Source: Saprospiraceae bacterium
Lineage (GTDB): Bacteria > Bacteroidota > Bacteroidia > Chitinophagales > Saprospiraceae
Length of the DNA stretch: 38,388 nt
Assembly (NCBI GenBank): GCA_019694255.1
Contig: JAIBCI010000070.1
Span: 1-38,388, forward strand
Direction: 5' to 3'
Part shown: positions 1 through 10,201 of the stretch, piece by piece
Layout of the letters: each line of letters begins with the position of its first letter
Numbering within the stretch: position 1 is the stretch's first letter
The notes under the pieces: generated by a model
Databases searched by the model: none
What the model was told of the DNA's origin: nothing
What the model saw: only the letters and a program-made list of their open reading frames with translations
Program-made: the position numbers and the translations under genes

Positions 1-2134
1 TTTTCTTGAGGTCTTCAAACTTTTTGTTGATCTCTTCCTGAAGCTTTTTGAGTTCTTCTGCGGATAGTTCTTTTTTCTCAGTCTTTTCTCGGATTTCATC
101 CTGACGGTTGGCCAGCTCCCTTAGTTTATCAATCTGGTCGCGGATATTTTTCTCCGTTTCAAGCTGCTTGAATAATTCCTTCAGTCGGTCCATTTCCTTT
201 TTGAAATCTTCGCTGCTGGTCTTCATCTTTTCTGTCATTTCAAGCGCCTTATCCTTGTTGAGTTCCTGCATGAGTTGCTGAATCTTTTCCATGAGATCCT
301 TGATTTCATTACTCATGGTCTCATTAAAAAGCTTTTGTAGCTGTTCTTGCTTTTTTTGAAGTGTCTCGTCAGGACTACTGAACTGCTCTTGTTTTTTCAG
401 ATTTTCATTAAACTTCTGCTTAGCATTCTCGAACTGCTTGATCAGTTCATTCTGCTGGTTCATCAGTTTTTCAAGATCTTTTTTGTTTTGCCATTCAAGA
501 TCTTTTTTCTCCCTTATTTTTTCACGAAAGGCATCAATTTTTTCCTGAAGTTTCTGTGCCTCTTTTAAAGCATCTGAAAGTTCGTCTTTGATTTCCTCAT
601 TATGGTCCTGCTCCTCCTTGGCGAGTTCTTCTTCCCCGGCACGTTTAAGATCAGTAATAGCACTTTTGGTTGATTTACTACCATGTACAGCGTCATTGTC
701 CCATACTTCAAAATGATAGCTGATGCGATCCCCCGGGCTGACACCAAGGGCATTTAGATCCAACACATAACGAAAAGTGGAAGACTTGCCATTATTAAAT
801 GGAACTTTGATGGAAGCCATCTGGGCTTGCATCTGATTGGGATGTGTAATCTGGTAATTAAATTTAAGATCTGCAATTCCGTAATCATCGCTGATTTCGC
901 CGCTTAAATAAGTTATATTGTTATCCGTACTATCTTCAAAAGTTTGAACATTGATCTGTGGATACTGGTCCGGAATCACGGATAACTGGTAGCGGACAGA
1001 ATCAACACCACGATATTCCTGATTGTGCATGAATAGCGTATAATTCTCATCTTTCATTGCACGGGCTGCAAACTGAAACAAATGATCTCCTTTTCGATCC
1101 AGTGATTGTGCCGGGGATTGACCCATGACACACGACATTTTATTGGTATGATCCGCCTCAAAGGTCCAGTAAATCCTGGTTCCCACCGGAACCGTAAGAT
1201 CTCCGTTATTATGAATAATCTCACTTTTCATTCCCGTATAAGCAGGATAATCGGCACGCGCTTCCAAAGATATGAGCAAAGGCTTCATGGCAACTTTAAG
1301 ACTCAAGTCACCGGAACGAACATCGCCTGACACCAATCGAAAGGCTGTTTCCTTCTGTACATTGTTGAATACATAACTGAACCTGGATGGACTTTCTTTT
1401 TTGAGCCTGTACTGAATCTGATCGATTTCAATAAAGGCTTCATTCGGAAGAACGCTTCCCTCAATGTCAATGTCTATTTTAAAATCTTCACCCTGGGTTG
1501 CTTTGAGTTCGCTATCAGGCAATTTGAATCTAAACAATGCCGCTTTCTCAAATTCCCGGTCATTTTGAATAATACGCTGCGTAGGGTTTTTAATCATTCC
1601 CGGCGCAAACAATAGAATACCCAAAAGAAAAGCTACCGGAAGAAAAGCGTACCGAATGTACTTTTTATTTCTCGAAAAATCAATGGCAGATAAGAAGGGA
1701 ACAGGTCTGAGGGCTTCTGCTTTTTGAGCTATGCTGGCCTCAATAAGGGTCCGGTCGGTAAAATTGACAGATTGCGATTTCAACTGAAGGACATTGAGTA
1801 ATTTGTCTTCAACGTTGCTGAAATGTCTTCCAATAATTTTTGCTGCTTCCTCATGGGAAATCAACTTGCCTAACTTAAAATACTGCAGCAGGGGATGTAA
1901 TACCCAGGCATACAAACTGGCAGCTCCTGTAATGAGATAGGAAGAGAAAATAAATTTTCGTACTTCCTTACTGAAATAAAAATGATTTTCCAGCAGGTTG
2001 AAAAGAACAAAGAGAATGGTCATCAAACCCGTAAAATACAAACCCCCACGGATCAGCTTATTGATATAAAACTTCCTGATAAACTGATCAAGCTTTTGAA
2101 TAAGCTCATCGTAATAGTTCTGCTTCCACTCCAT
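1..2134 (-). CDS. DUF4175-like membrane protein with long coiled coil (3' end outside window)
   Basis: The reading frame is open on the minus strand from an ATG at 2132-2134 to the window edge, about 711 codons, so the C-terminus is missing. The product starts MEWKQNYYDE. It has three hydrophobic segments: a likely pair near residues 30-48 and 60-80, and one near 155-177 (AFLPVAFLLGILLF). A beta-rich extracytoplasmic region follows to about residue 510. After that comes a very charged Glu/Lys/Gln-rich stretch with strong coiled-coil character that runs off the window. This architecture matches the large Bacteroidota proteins annotated as DUF4175 domain proteins, whose function is unknown. The assignment is by layout and recalled similarity, not by an alignment. 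No TAnnTTTG promoter was found just upstream of the start. Confidence 0.75.
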   Translation of the reverse strand, partial: MEWKQNYYDELIQKLDQFIRKFYINKLIRGGLYFTGLMTILFVLFNLLENHFYFSKEVRKFIFSSYLITGAASLYAWVLHPLLQYFKLGKLISHEEAAKIIGRHFSNVEDKLLNVLQLKSQSVNFTDRTLIEASIAQKAEALRPVPFLSAIDFSRNKKYIRYAFLPVAFLLGILLFAPGMIKNPTQRIIQNDREFEKAALFRFKLPDSELKATQGEDFKIDIDIEGSVLPNEAFIEIDQIQYRLKKESPSRFSYVFNNVQKETAFRLVSGDVRSGDLSLKVAMKPLLISLEARADYPAYTGMKSEIIHNNGDLTVPVGTRIYWTFEADHTNKMSCVMGQSPAQSLDRKGDHLFQFAARAMKDENYTLFMHNQEYRGVDSVRYQLSVIPDQYPQINVQTFEDSTDNNITYLSGEISDDYGIADLKFNYQITHPNQMQAQMASIKVPFNNGKSSTFRYVLDLNALGVSPGDRISYHFEVWDNDAVHGSKSTKSAITDLKRAGEEELAKEEQDHNEEIKDELSDALKEAQKLQEKIDAFREKIREKKDLEWQNKKDLEKLMNQQNELIKQFENAKQKFNENLKKQEQFSSPDETLQKKQEQLQKLFNETMSNEIKDLMEKIQQLMQELNKDKALEMTEKMKTSSEDFKKEMDRLKELFKQLETEKNIRDQIDKLRELANRQDEIREKTEKKELSAEELKKLQEEINKKFEDLKK

Positions 2135-2441
2135 GATTATCTAGCGTTGATTAGAATATAATTGCCTAAGATATTACGAATAAACGAATTCCGGGGGCAG
2201 GGGTTTACATCCCATGCGATGCGGCAGATGTGGTTTTATTATGCCTTTAAAACATATAAATATATATAATATGTAAATCATACATAATCAATTATTAATA
2301 ATTATTTTGAGTCCTTGTTTTTAAGCCAATAACTGTCTTTCTGTACAAAAAAAATATTCGAGGGCCTATTCCCACAAAATGAGACTTCGAGAGTGGTACA
2401 AAAAGGATACTTTTGACTCTATAGTGTATAATTAAAACCTC
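2135..2441. other. AT-rich divergent intergenic region
   Basis: This 307-bp stretch separates the minus-strand DUF4175-like gene from the plus-strand CotH gene. Apart from the promoter at 2408-2415 it holds only A+T-rich sequence, including the palindrome AATTATTAATAATT at 2290-2303. No RNA gene or plausible small coding sequence was seen. Confidence 0.5.
2408..2415 (+). promoter_or_regulatory. Bacteroidota -7 promoter element (TACTTTTG)
   Basis: TACTTTTG fits the TAnnTTTG element recognised by the Bacteroidota housekeeping sigma factor. It lies 26 nt before the ATG at 2442. No convincing -33 TTG was seen at the usual distance. Confidence 0.6.
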
Positions 2442-4802
2442 ATGCCAATCCAATTTCTAATGAAGCGCTTTGTAGTTGTAATCCTATTCATTGCCTGCCT
2501 GCTGAATTCAGTATCGGCTCAGGATCTTCCAGAACAGATGTTTGCTGATCCATTAAGCCATATCATCTACACCGGCCAACGACAAAACAGCGGACTATAC
2601 AATGACTCCAAACTCCGTGAATTCCGCCTCTATTTCAGCCAGCCCGATTTCTGGACACAGTTAAAAAACAACAAGCAAAGCGGAAAAAATATACCGGCGC
2701 TGCTGATCGTGGATGGTGACAGTTTTCCCAATGTGGGCGTTCGTTTCAAGGGAAACACTTCGTACAGCATGGTAAAAAATTCAGAAAAATTTTCTTTCAA
2801 CATTACGATGGATGACAGCAATCCGAATCAGGAACTGAAAGGATATTCTACGATTAATCTCAACAATTGTTTTGAAGATCCTTCCATGATGAGAGAGTTT
2901 GTATACCTACATCAGATTCGACAGCATGTTCCTGCCGCCAAAGCCTGTTATGTGAAGCTTTTTATCAATGATGTCAGTTGGGGAATTTATCCTAACGTCC
3001 AACAGATCAACAAGACCTTTGCAAAGGAATGGTGGTTCAATAACAACGGGATCATGTGGCGCGCCGATGTACCTCCTGGCGGTGCCGGTGGTCCAGGTGG
3101 CGGTGGCGGTGGATGGGGTGACGGAACAGCGGGCTTGAATTATCTGGGAGCTGATACCAGTCTTTATAAAAAATATTATACCCTCAAGTATAGTGAACAG
3201 TCTGCACCGTGGAATAAATTGTTAACTGTCTGTGATATCCTCAACAATACACCACTAACTGAACTGGAAAGCAAAATTAAAAGTGTTTTGGATCTGGACC
3301 GGACGTTGTGGTTTTTGGCCAGTGAAATTGCATTTTCGGATGATGACAGTTATGTCTATAAAGGAAAGATGGATTATTATCTCTACTTCGATCAGGTAAC
3401 AGGCCGTATTACTCCTCAGGAATTTGACGGCAACAGTGCTTTATCATCAAGAGCGACAACATGGTCTCCATTTTATAATGCGGAAAAAGTCAATTACCCA
3501 CTGCTCAATAAATTACTGCAGGTGCCATCGATTCGTCAGCGATACATCGCGCATATGAAGACTCTGGTTCGTGATGAAATGGATACCGCATCCTTTAATA
3601 CGCTCATCCGTAAGACAGATGCCTTCATCGGTAACGAAGTTTTGGCCGATACCAAGAAATTATATACTAACGCCCAGTATCAGAGTGAGAAGAATGTATT
3701 GATGAATTTTATTCAACAGCATAGAAACACGATATTGTCGAATAGCGAATTTACATATGAAGCACCCAAAATTACTGAACCGGCTTCATACTTCGAGGGG
3801 ACGCAGTGGAAGACTCCGCTGCCAGGACGGGATGTCTTCATAACAACAAGGGTAAGTCACCCATCAGGTATCAATGCCGTACGACTATACTTCAGCAATG
3901 GACTTACAGGACCATTTACCAGTATCAATATGCTCGATGATGGATTACATCATGATGGAGGACCCAAAGATGGTCTATACGGAATTAATATCACCAGCGG
4001 TACAGCAGGATCTTTTTTGTTATGGTATGTTGAAGCAGAGGCAGCCAACAACACTAAAACTTTATCATTTGCTCCTGAGGGCGCAGAACACAATGTATTC
4101 TACCTGCAGGTATCTCCCGAGCAGGCTGCAGTTCCTACCGTAACGATCAATGAATTACAGGCAAGCAACACCAAAACGGTGACAGATGAAGCCGGAGAAT
4201 ATGATGACTGGGTCGAATTATACAATACCACTAGATCAGAAATTGATCTCAGCGGAGCCTTCCTGACGGATGATCCAAGCAATATTTCAAAATGGTCTTT
4301 TCCGTCGGAATCAAAGATCCTTCCCGGTGAATATCTGATTGTCTGGTGCGATGAGAATAAAATGCAGGGCAAATACCATACTAATTTTAAGTTGTCTGCG
4401 GAAGGTGAAAGTGTTTGGCTGATCAGAAAAGATTCTGTACTGATGGATTCTGTAACATTTGGCCAACAGACCGCTGATCTTGCATTTGCACGAGTACCTA
4501 ATGGAACAGGCTCTTTCCGGATTCAGAAGCCAACATTTTCAAAAAATAACGAATTGACCGCCGTAACTGATATTTCTGATAACCCATCAACTGTTTTTAT
4601 TTATCCCAATCCTGTACAGGACCTGGTTATGTTCAGGCCTGTGAACCCGGATCCTGATGTTGTAAGGATTTTTGACCTGACAGGTCGAAAAATATATGAA
4701 TCGCAAATAAAAGGTGCTTTTGTTGTTGATTGCGCAGCCTGGTTACCAGGCACCTATGTATGGCAGTTAGGACTGAACAAAGGAAAAATTATCAAATGGT
4801 AA
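2442..4802 (+). CDS. Secreted CotH-kinase family protein with lamin-tail domain and T9SS sorting signal
   Basis: The 786-residue product begins with a signal peptide; the hydrophobic core FVVVILFIACLLNSVSA ends just before a Gln. An ATG at 2460 (MKRFVVV) is an equally good start. Residues about 30-400 resemble the CotH spore-coat kinase-like fold, including the segment YKGKMDYYLYFD followed by PQEFDGNSAL, in the place of the family's acidic catalytic motif. A glycine-rich loop sits near residues 210-225. From about residue 566 a lamin-tail-like domain begins (INELQASN ... YDDWVELYN). The last 70 or so residues (FIYPNPVQD ... IFDLTGRKIY) form a T9SS type A sorting domain. The protein is therefore probably exported across the outer membrane and surface-attached. 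CotH proteins are atypical protein kinases in spore formers; the role in Bacteroidota is not established. Confidence 0.85.
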   Translation: MPIQFLMKRFVVVILFIACLLNSVSAQDLPEQMFADPLSHIIYTGQRQNSGLYNDSKLREFRLYFSQPDFWTQLKNNKQSGKNIPALLIVDGDSFPNVGVRFKGNTSYSMVKNSEKFSFNITMDDSNPNQELKGYSTINLNNCFEDPSMMREFVYLHQIRQHVPAAKACYVKLFINDVSWGIYPNVQQINKTFAKEWWFNNNGIMWRADVPPGGAGGPGGGGGGWGDGTAGLNYLGADTSLYKKYYTLKYSEQSAPWNKLLTVCDILNNTPLTELESKIKSVLDLDRTLWFLASEIAFSDDDSYVYKGKMDYYLYFDQVTGRITPQEFDGNSALSSRATTWSPFYNAEKVNYPLLNKLLQVPSIRQRYIAHMKTLVRDEMDTASFNTLIRKTDAFIGNEVLADTKKLYTNAQYQSEKNVLMNFIQQHRNTILSNSEFTYEAPKITEPASYFEGTQWKTPLPGRDVFITTRVSHPSGINAVRLYFSNGLTGPFTSINMLDDGLHHDGGPKDGLYGINITSGTAGSFLLWYVEAEAANNTKTLSFAPEGAEHNVFYLQVSPEQAAVPTVTINELQASNTKTVTDEAGEYDDWVELYNTTRSEIDLSGAFLTDDPSNISKWSFPSESKILPGEYLIVWCDENKMQGKYHTNFKLSAEGESVWLIRKDSVLMDSVTFGQQTADLAFARVPNGTGSFRIQKPTFSKNNELTAVTDISDNPSTVFIYPNPVQDLVMFRPVNPDPDVVRIFDLTGRKIYESQIKGAFVVDCAAWLPGTYVWQLGLNKGKIIKW

Positions 4803-4803
4803 A

Positions 4804-4831
4804 ATGCCGCACCACGGGCATAACGCGGCAT
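4804..4831 (+). terminator. Inverted repeat after the CotH gene (possible terminator)
   Basis: ATGCCGC at 4804-4810 and GCGGCAT at 4825-4831 form a perfect 7-bp dyad with a 14-nt loop, starting just after the TAA of the CotH gene. There is no T-tract, so termination is only a guess. Confidence 0.35.
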
Positions 4832-4982
4832 AATGATCAGTTAATCAGTAATTTATACATAGTAACACCTTTTTAGCAATTTTTGACAGTTTCCTAAGCA
4901 AAAATCTGCCTTGTCAGCGTGTTTTTCATTGATTTTGGGATTTATTCATCTTAAATCATGTCAATTTGGACCGAATTTGTCT

Positions 4983-5030
4983 AAAAACGTGCCGTTTTTC
5001 ATAAAAATGGCATGAAATTCTGTCATTTTT
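4983..5030. promoter_or_regulatory. Two A/T-flanked dyads upstream of groES
   Basis: AAAAACG (4983-4989), TGC, CGTTTTT (4993-4999) is a perfect dyad. A second dyad pairs AAAAATG (5003-5009) with CATTTTT (5024-5030) across 14 nt. They lie 20-70 bp upstream of the groES -7 element. They could be operators for heat-shock control or weak terminators of the upstream gene. No CIRCE element (the HrcA operator) is present in the 306-bp gap, which otherwise holds only the dyad at 4804-4831 and the promoter at 5051. Confidence 0.35.
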
Positions 5031-5050
5031 ACTCAAAATCATGATTGGCA

Positions 5051-5058
5051 TAATTTTG
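5051..5058 (+). promoter_or_regulatory. -7 promoter element for groESL (TAATTTTG)
   Basis: TAATTTTG matches TAnnTTTG and lies 50 nt before the groES ATG. A weak TTTA at 5028-5031 sits at the -33 spacing (19 nt). This predicts a leader of about 45 nt. Confidence 0.55.
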
Positions 5059-5108
5059 ATAGGAAGCGAGGTATCTGACTATTGTTAAACAATTAAAATT
5101 AATATCGA

Positions 5109-5372
5109 ATGAAACCAATTAATGATCGTGTGATCGTAAAGCCTGCACCGGCAGACGAAAAGACCAAGGGAGGCATTATCATACCAGATACCGCCAAGGA
5201 GAAACCACAGCGTGGAGAGGTTGTAGCTGTCGGCCCCGGTAAAGACGGTAATATGATGACGGTTACCAAGGGAGACATCGTGCTTTATGGCAAATACGCC
5301 GGCCAGGAGTTCAACTACAAGGGCGTTGACTATCTCATAATGAGAGAAGATGACATTTTAGTGATTCTCTAA
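5109..5372 (+). CDS. groES: Co-chaperonin GroES (Hsp10)
   Basis: The 87-residue product has the usual GroES length and sequence: [12 protein letters not shown] at the N-terminus, the mobile-loop segment [18 protein letters not shown], the core VVAVGPGK and the C-terminal [13 protein letters not shown]. GroES forms a heptameric lid on the GroEL ring and helps encapsulate folding substrates in the cytoplasm. It lies 30 nt upstream of groEL and the two should be co-transcribed from the promoter at 5051. No truncation or unusual residue was noted. Confidence 0.98.
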   Translation: MKPINDRVIVKPAPADEKTKGGIIIPDTAKEKPQRGEVVAVGPGKDGNMMTVTKGDIVLYGKYAGQEFNYKGVDYLIMREDDILVIL

Positions 5373-5390
5373 TTGAAAATTAATTATTAA

Positions 5391-7034
<1,644 letters not shown>

Positions 7035-7058
7035 TCTTTTAGAAAATTCAACAATGTG

Positions 7059-7090
7059 ACCCTCCGGAAATCAATTCCGGAGGGTTTTTT
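7059..7090 (+). terminator. Rho-independent terminator of groESL
   Basis: CCCTCCGGAA (7060-7069), a 5-nt loop, then TTCCGGAGGG (7075-7084) form a perfect 10-bp G+C-rich stem, followed by TTTTTT (7085-7090). An extra A-T pair closes the base. It begins 24 nt after the groEL stop. Confidence 0.95.
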
Positions 7091-7257
7091 ATTTCAAACA
7101 ATTAACATAAATCAGCGCGATGACTAAATTGCACGATTGGGAATTGTCCTATTTAACTAAACCATAGCCAAATTTATATTGCTTTCCTTTTTCTTATTGG
7201 CGCCTAGAGGTTAATAAATTAACAGGGAAAAAATATTTAAACTACGAAGGAATAGAA

Positions 7258-8796
7258 TTATTGTCTGCCCGAAATTAGATAGGTATTGATTTGTCCTGAA
7301 GAGGAAAGGACAATGTTCTTATAATGGGCTGCAATGTAACCCTTGACGTATTGCTGATGCGCAATGACTATATCACCAATTTGTAAATCGTCCCAGCTGG
7401 ATAGTTGGATATCAACTCCTTTATCCTGCAAAATATGAATATAAAATTTGATCTGGGCATTGTAACCGTCATAGAGCAATTTCGTATGATTAAGACTCAC
7501 CTCGTCTTTAATTCCTTTTTTGAGATAATAACCAATTTCATAAAACTCCTTATCCCATGCGTATTCCTCTGGTTTATAGGTCTTATGAACAATATTGCGA
7601 TAAGGGCCAAGGCATATAAAAAAACAAAGCAATGCCGGCACAAGCTTAGAGTTTAAGTGATCTGATACTGCGCTCGTGTTTTGGAGGATATTCGCAGTGA
7701 TCCAAATAAAGAATGCGATGAACATAGCGATAAAAGGATACATCGGTACGTCATACCATTCGAGTTTGGTTTGCGATAAAGAGATAAGAATGAAATAGGT
7801 AATGACAATAACCAATATAAATTTGGCCAGACTTGCAAGCTTTTTGTCATTGGAAAGTAGTCCAGTTGCAATCCCGGCTGGAACTATTACATACCATTCC
7901 TTAAGCTGGAAATCTATAAAATTGTCAAAATAGTAGAACGAGGAATGATCATGATTTTCAATCGTAGATAGAAATCTTCCTCCCCATTCATTTTTAACAA
8001 CCGCTGAAAAATAACCAGGATTATGTGATTCCCGAATCAGATAAAATCCCAGGATTGGCATAAGACAAATAATGAATCCGATCCAAGTATGCCTATTCAG
8101 GATCAGTTGGCTGAATGAACCCTTGATGATACTGTAAGCTGCCAGACCAGGTAAGAATAAAAGCGATGCGGTGCTCTTGGTCAGAAAGGCCAGACTTAAA
8201 TTAATAAAGAAACCATAGAGATAAATTATTTTACCTGATTGAAGGAAGGCAAAAAAAAGGAGGCAGTACAATGTCGTAAAAAGCGTAAGCATGGCGTCAT
8301 AATCACCTGTTCGTGTCGCATGGATATTAATATAACCATGCATTGAAATGAGCACTATCACGGTGATAAATCCCGGCCATACATTGGCAAAGAAACGATG
8401 CATAAAAATAATAATGGATAGACATGTTAAAAAGCAGGCCATGGCAGATGGAAGTCGCACGGCAACTTCATTGACGCCAAGTAAATGCATCAGGGCGGCC
8501 TGCATCCAGATAAGAAAAGGAGGCTTGGTATTCCAAAGATCTGGTTGCCCGTCAAAAAATGTAACCCATAAATTTCCATTTTTATACATTTCGTATGCGT
8601 TATTGGCGAGACGGGATTCATCCCAAATACGGATTGGCAATGTGGTCAAAAATCCAAAGACAGGCGTATAAACCAAAATGGCAAATAAAAAATAGAGAAG
8701 AATGTTTTCCAACATAATTTCACTGGTTCTTAGCCGGGTATACCTGAACCATTTATTGGATATTGAAAAATCTGAAACCTGTGAAGTTGACTGCAT
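7258..8796 (-). CDS. GT39/ArnT-like membrane glycosyltransferase
   Basis: The 512-residue product is a polytopic membrane protein with about ten hydrophobic segments. It carries the hallmarks of the ArnT/PMT (GT-C fold) family. These include the first-loop acidic motif IRIWDESRLANNAYEM, in which Asp-Glu is the expected catalytic or metal site, then FDGQPDLWNTKPPF and LGVNEVAVRLPSA. Such enzymes transfer a sugar from a polyprenyl-phosphate carrier to lipid A, protein or another envelope acceptor on the periplasmic side. The donor and acceptor cannot be told from sequence. The ATG at 8794-8796 is used; an ATG at codon 28 (MLENILLYFLF), just before the first membrane helix, is an alternative. 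It is monocistronic between the groESL terminator and a divergent gene. Confidence 0.85.
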   Translation of the reverse strand: MQSTSQVSDFSISNKWFRYTRLRTSEIMLENILLYFLFAILVYTPVFGFLTTLPIRIWDESRLANNAYEMYKNGNLWVTFFDGQPDLWNTKPPFLIWMQAALMHLLGVNEVAVRLPSAMACFLTCLSIIIFMHRFFANVWPGFITVIVLISMHGYINIHATRTGDYDAMLTLFTTLYCLLFFAFLQSGKIIYLYGFFINLSLAFLTKSTASLLFLPGLAAYSIIKGSFSQLILNRHTWIGFIICLMPILGFYLIRESHNPGYFSAVVKNEWGGRFLSTIENHDHSSFYYFDNFIDFQLKEWYVIVPAGIATGLLSNDKKLASLAKFILVIVITYFILISLSQTKLEWYDVPMYPFIAMFIAFFIWITANILQNTSAVSDHLNSKLVPALLCFFICLGPYRNIVHKTYKPEEYAWDKEFYEIGYYLKKGIKDEVSLNHTKLLYDGYNAQIKFYIHILQDKGVDIQLSSWDDLQIGDIVIAHQQYVKGYIAAHYKNIVLSSSGQINTYLISGRQ

Positions 8797-9020
8797 ATTG
8801 GTCGGGTATAATTAGTTTATAACCTAAATAAATATCTAATACAAATATTTGGTAGGCACAAGATGTCGCGAAATCCGAGTCCCTCAAAAATTTATGTCAT
8901 ACTGCAGTAGAATATAGAACGATCAGAAAGTGAAAATGCTGATGATTACTGAAAAACTCAAATTCCACGTACTGAGTTATGATCAAAAATCTGTACGCAT
9001 TCTATTTCCTTTCAAATCCT

Positions 9021-9028
9021 TATTTTTG
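9021..9028 (+). promoter_or_regulatory. -7 promoter element (TATTTTTG)
   Basis: TATTTTTG matches TAnnTTTG and lies 18 nt before the ATG at 9047. It falls inside the longest in-frame extension (from a GTG at 8930) and so argues that translation begins at 9047. Confidence 0.55.
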
Positions 9029-9046
9029 CTCGCTAATCAGAAGGGT

Positions 9047-10048
9047 ATGAAATATCTGTTTTTATTTTTAATGTGGATACAAATCCTCTGCGGACAAAGT
9101 GCACCGGAAGAATTGGGCAAGGTCAGCTGGTTGCGGGATGCGGACATTGCAAAATCAGAAAGTGCAAAAACCAATAAGCCAATTCTGATCCTGTTTCAGG
9201 AAATACCGGGATGCAGCACATGCAAAAATTATGGTAGAAACATCCTTTCTCATCCCATGGTCGTCGAAGCCATTGAGCAGAATTTTATTCCACTGGCTAT
9301 ATACAACAATAAAAGTGGTAAGGACCATGAAGTGTTACAATTTTTCAATGAACCCGCCTGGAACAATCCCGTTGTGCGAATTGTCGATTCAAAACTCAAC
9401 GATATCTGTGAAAGGTTGAGTGGCAATTATAGTTCATTTGGATTAATCAGCAAAATCAATGCTTCATTTGTTAAGCGTGGTAAAGTTGTGCCCGAATATC
9501 TGAGGCTGTTGGAAGAAGAATTTTATGCAGAATCTGGCGGCACAGAAAAAGCTTATGTGGGTATGTATTGTTTTTGGAGTGGTGAAAAGTGTTTTGCACA
9601 GGCACCCGGTGTTGTATCTACAAGATCTGGTTATATGAAAGGATCTGAGGTGGTTGAAGTTCAATATAACCCAAAGTTAACCAACCTTGACGCCATCCTC
9701 AGGCACGGCAAAGAAATGCACTGTGCTGACAGATTGTATCATGAGACACCCTCACCAAATTACACCAACAGTGTTCAGGTGCTGAATAAGGGAGATTTTA
9801 CGGTCGACAAAGAACTAAAATATTATATTTTTCAAAGCTTTTACAGATTTATCCCAATGACTGATATGCAAGCCATGAAAGTCAACCTGGCTCTTGGAAG
9901 CAACAAATCGCCGGAAGAATTTTTATGTCCAGCCCAACTGAAAATGGTCAAGGAAATAAAAAACAACCCCGGTAAAAAGTATAAGAACAAAATTGGAATG
10001 CCCGTAGAAGATGCCTGGCCTATGATGCTTCGTGAACTGAAAAGCTGA
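9047..10048 (+). CDS. Secreted thioredoxin-like / MsrA-like fusion protein
   Basis: The 333-residue product starts at ATG 9047, which gives a signal peptide (MKYLFLFLMWIQILCG). The frame is open back to a GTG at 8930, but a promoter element lies inside that extension. Residues about 25-150 are thioredoxin-like with a redox CSTC motif at residues 56-59. From about residue 170 the protein resembles peptide methionine sulfoxide reductase A: CFW at 175-177, PGVVSTRSGY, then EVVEVQYNP. Compared with MsrA, about 20 residues between the GY and EVVEV blocks are missing, and that block normally holds a conserved Tyr and Glu of the active site. A Cys near the C-terminus (EEFLCPAQ) might act as resolving residue. 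A periplasmic thiol or methionine redox role is inferred. Confidence 0.7.
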   Translation: MKYLFLFLMWIQILCGQSAPEELGKVSWLRDADIAKSESAKTNKPILILFQEIPGCSTCKNYGRNILSHPMVVEAIEQNFIPLAIYNNKSGKDHEVLQFFNEPAWNNPVVRIVDSKLNDICERLSGNYSSFGLISKINASFVKRGKVVPEYLRLLEEEFYAESGGTEKAYVGMYCFWSGEKCFAQAPGVVSTRSGYMKGSEVVEVQYNPKLTNLDAILRHGKEMHCADRLYHETPSPNYTNSVQVLNKGDFTVDKELKYYIFQSFYRFIPMTDMQAMKVNLALGSNKSPEEFLCPAQLKMVKEIKNNPGKKYKNKIGMPVEDAWPMMLRELKS

Positions 10049-10176
10049 TTTTGCTGATTCCGGTTACATATTCTTTTCCAGGATAATAGTATAAATAGCA
10101 GATAATCAGCTTAATAGTAAAAAAAAGATTTATTTCAATTGATATGATGTTTGATTTCTCAAAACCTAAGCTTGTT

Positions 10177-10184
10177 TACCTTTG
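10177..10184 (+). promoter_or_regulatory. -7 promoter element for sdhCA (TACCTTTG)
   Basis: TACCTTTG matches TAnnTTTG, 17 nt before the sdhC ATG at 10202. TTTG at 10150-10153 could be the -33 box, though at 23 nt its spacing is long. Confidence 0.6.
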
Positions 10185-10201
10185 TTCCAGATTTATTTAA
10201 T

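Noticed and set aside
5045-5059. Sigma-54-like sequence TTGGCATAATTTTGA before groES
   Set aside because: The GG-to-G distance is one base short of the -24/-12 consensus and the -12 GC is missing; the same bases fit TAnnTTTG better.
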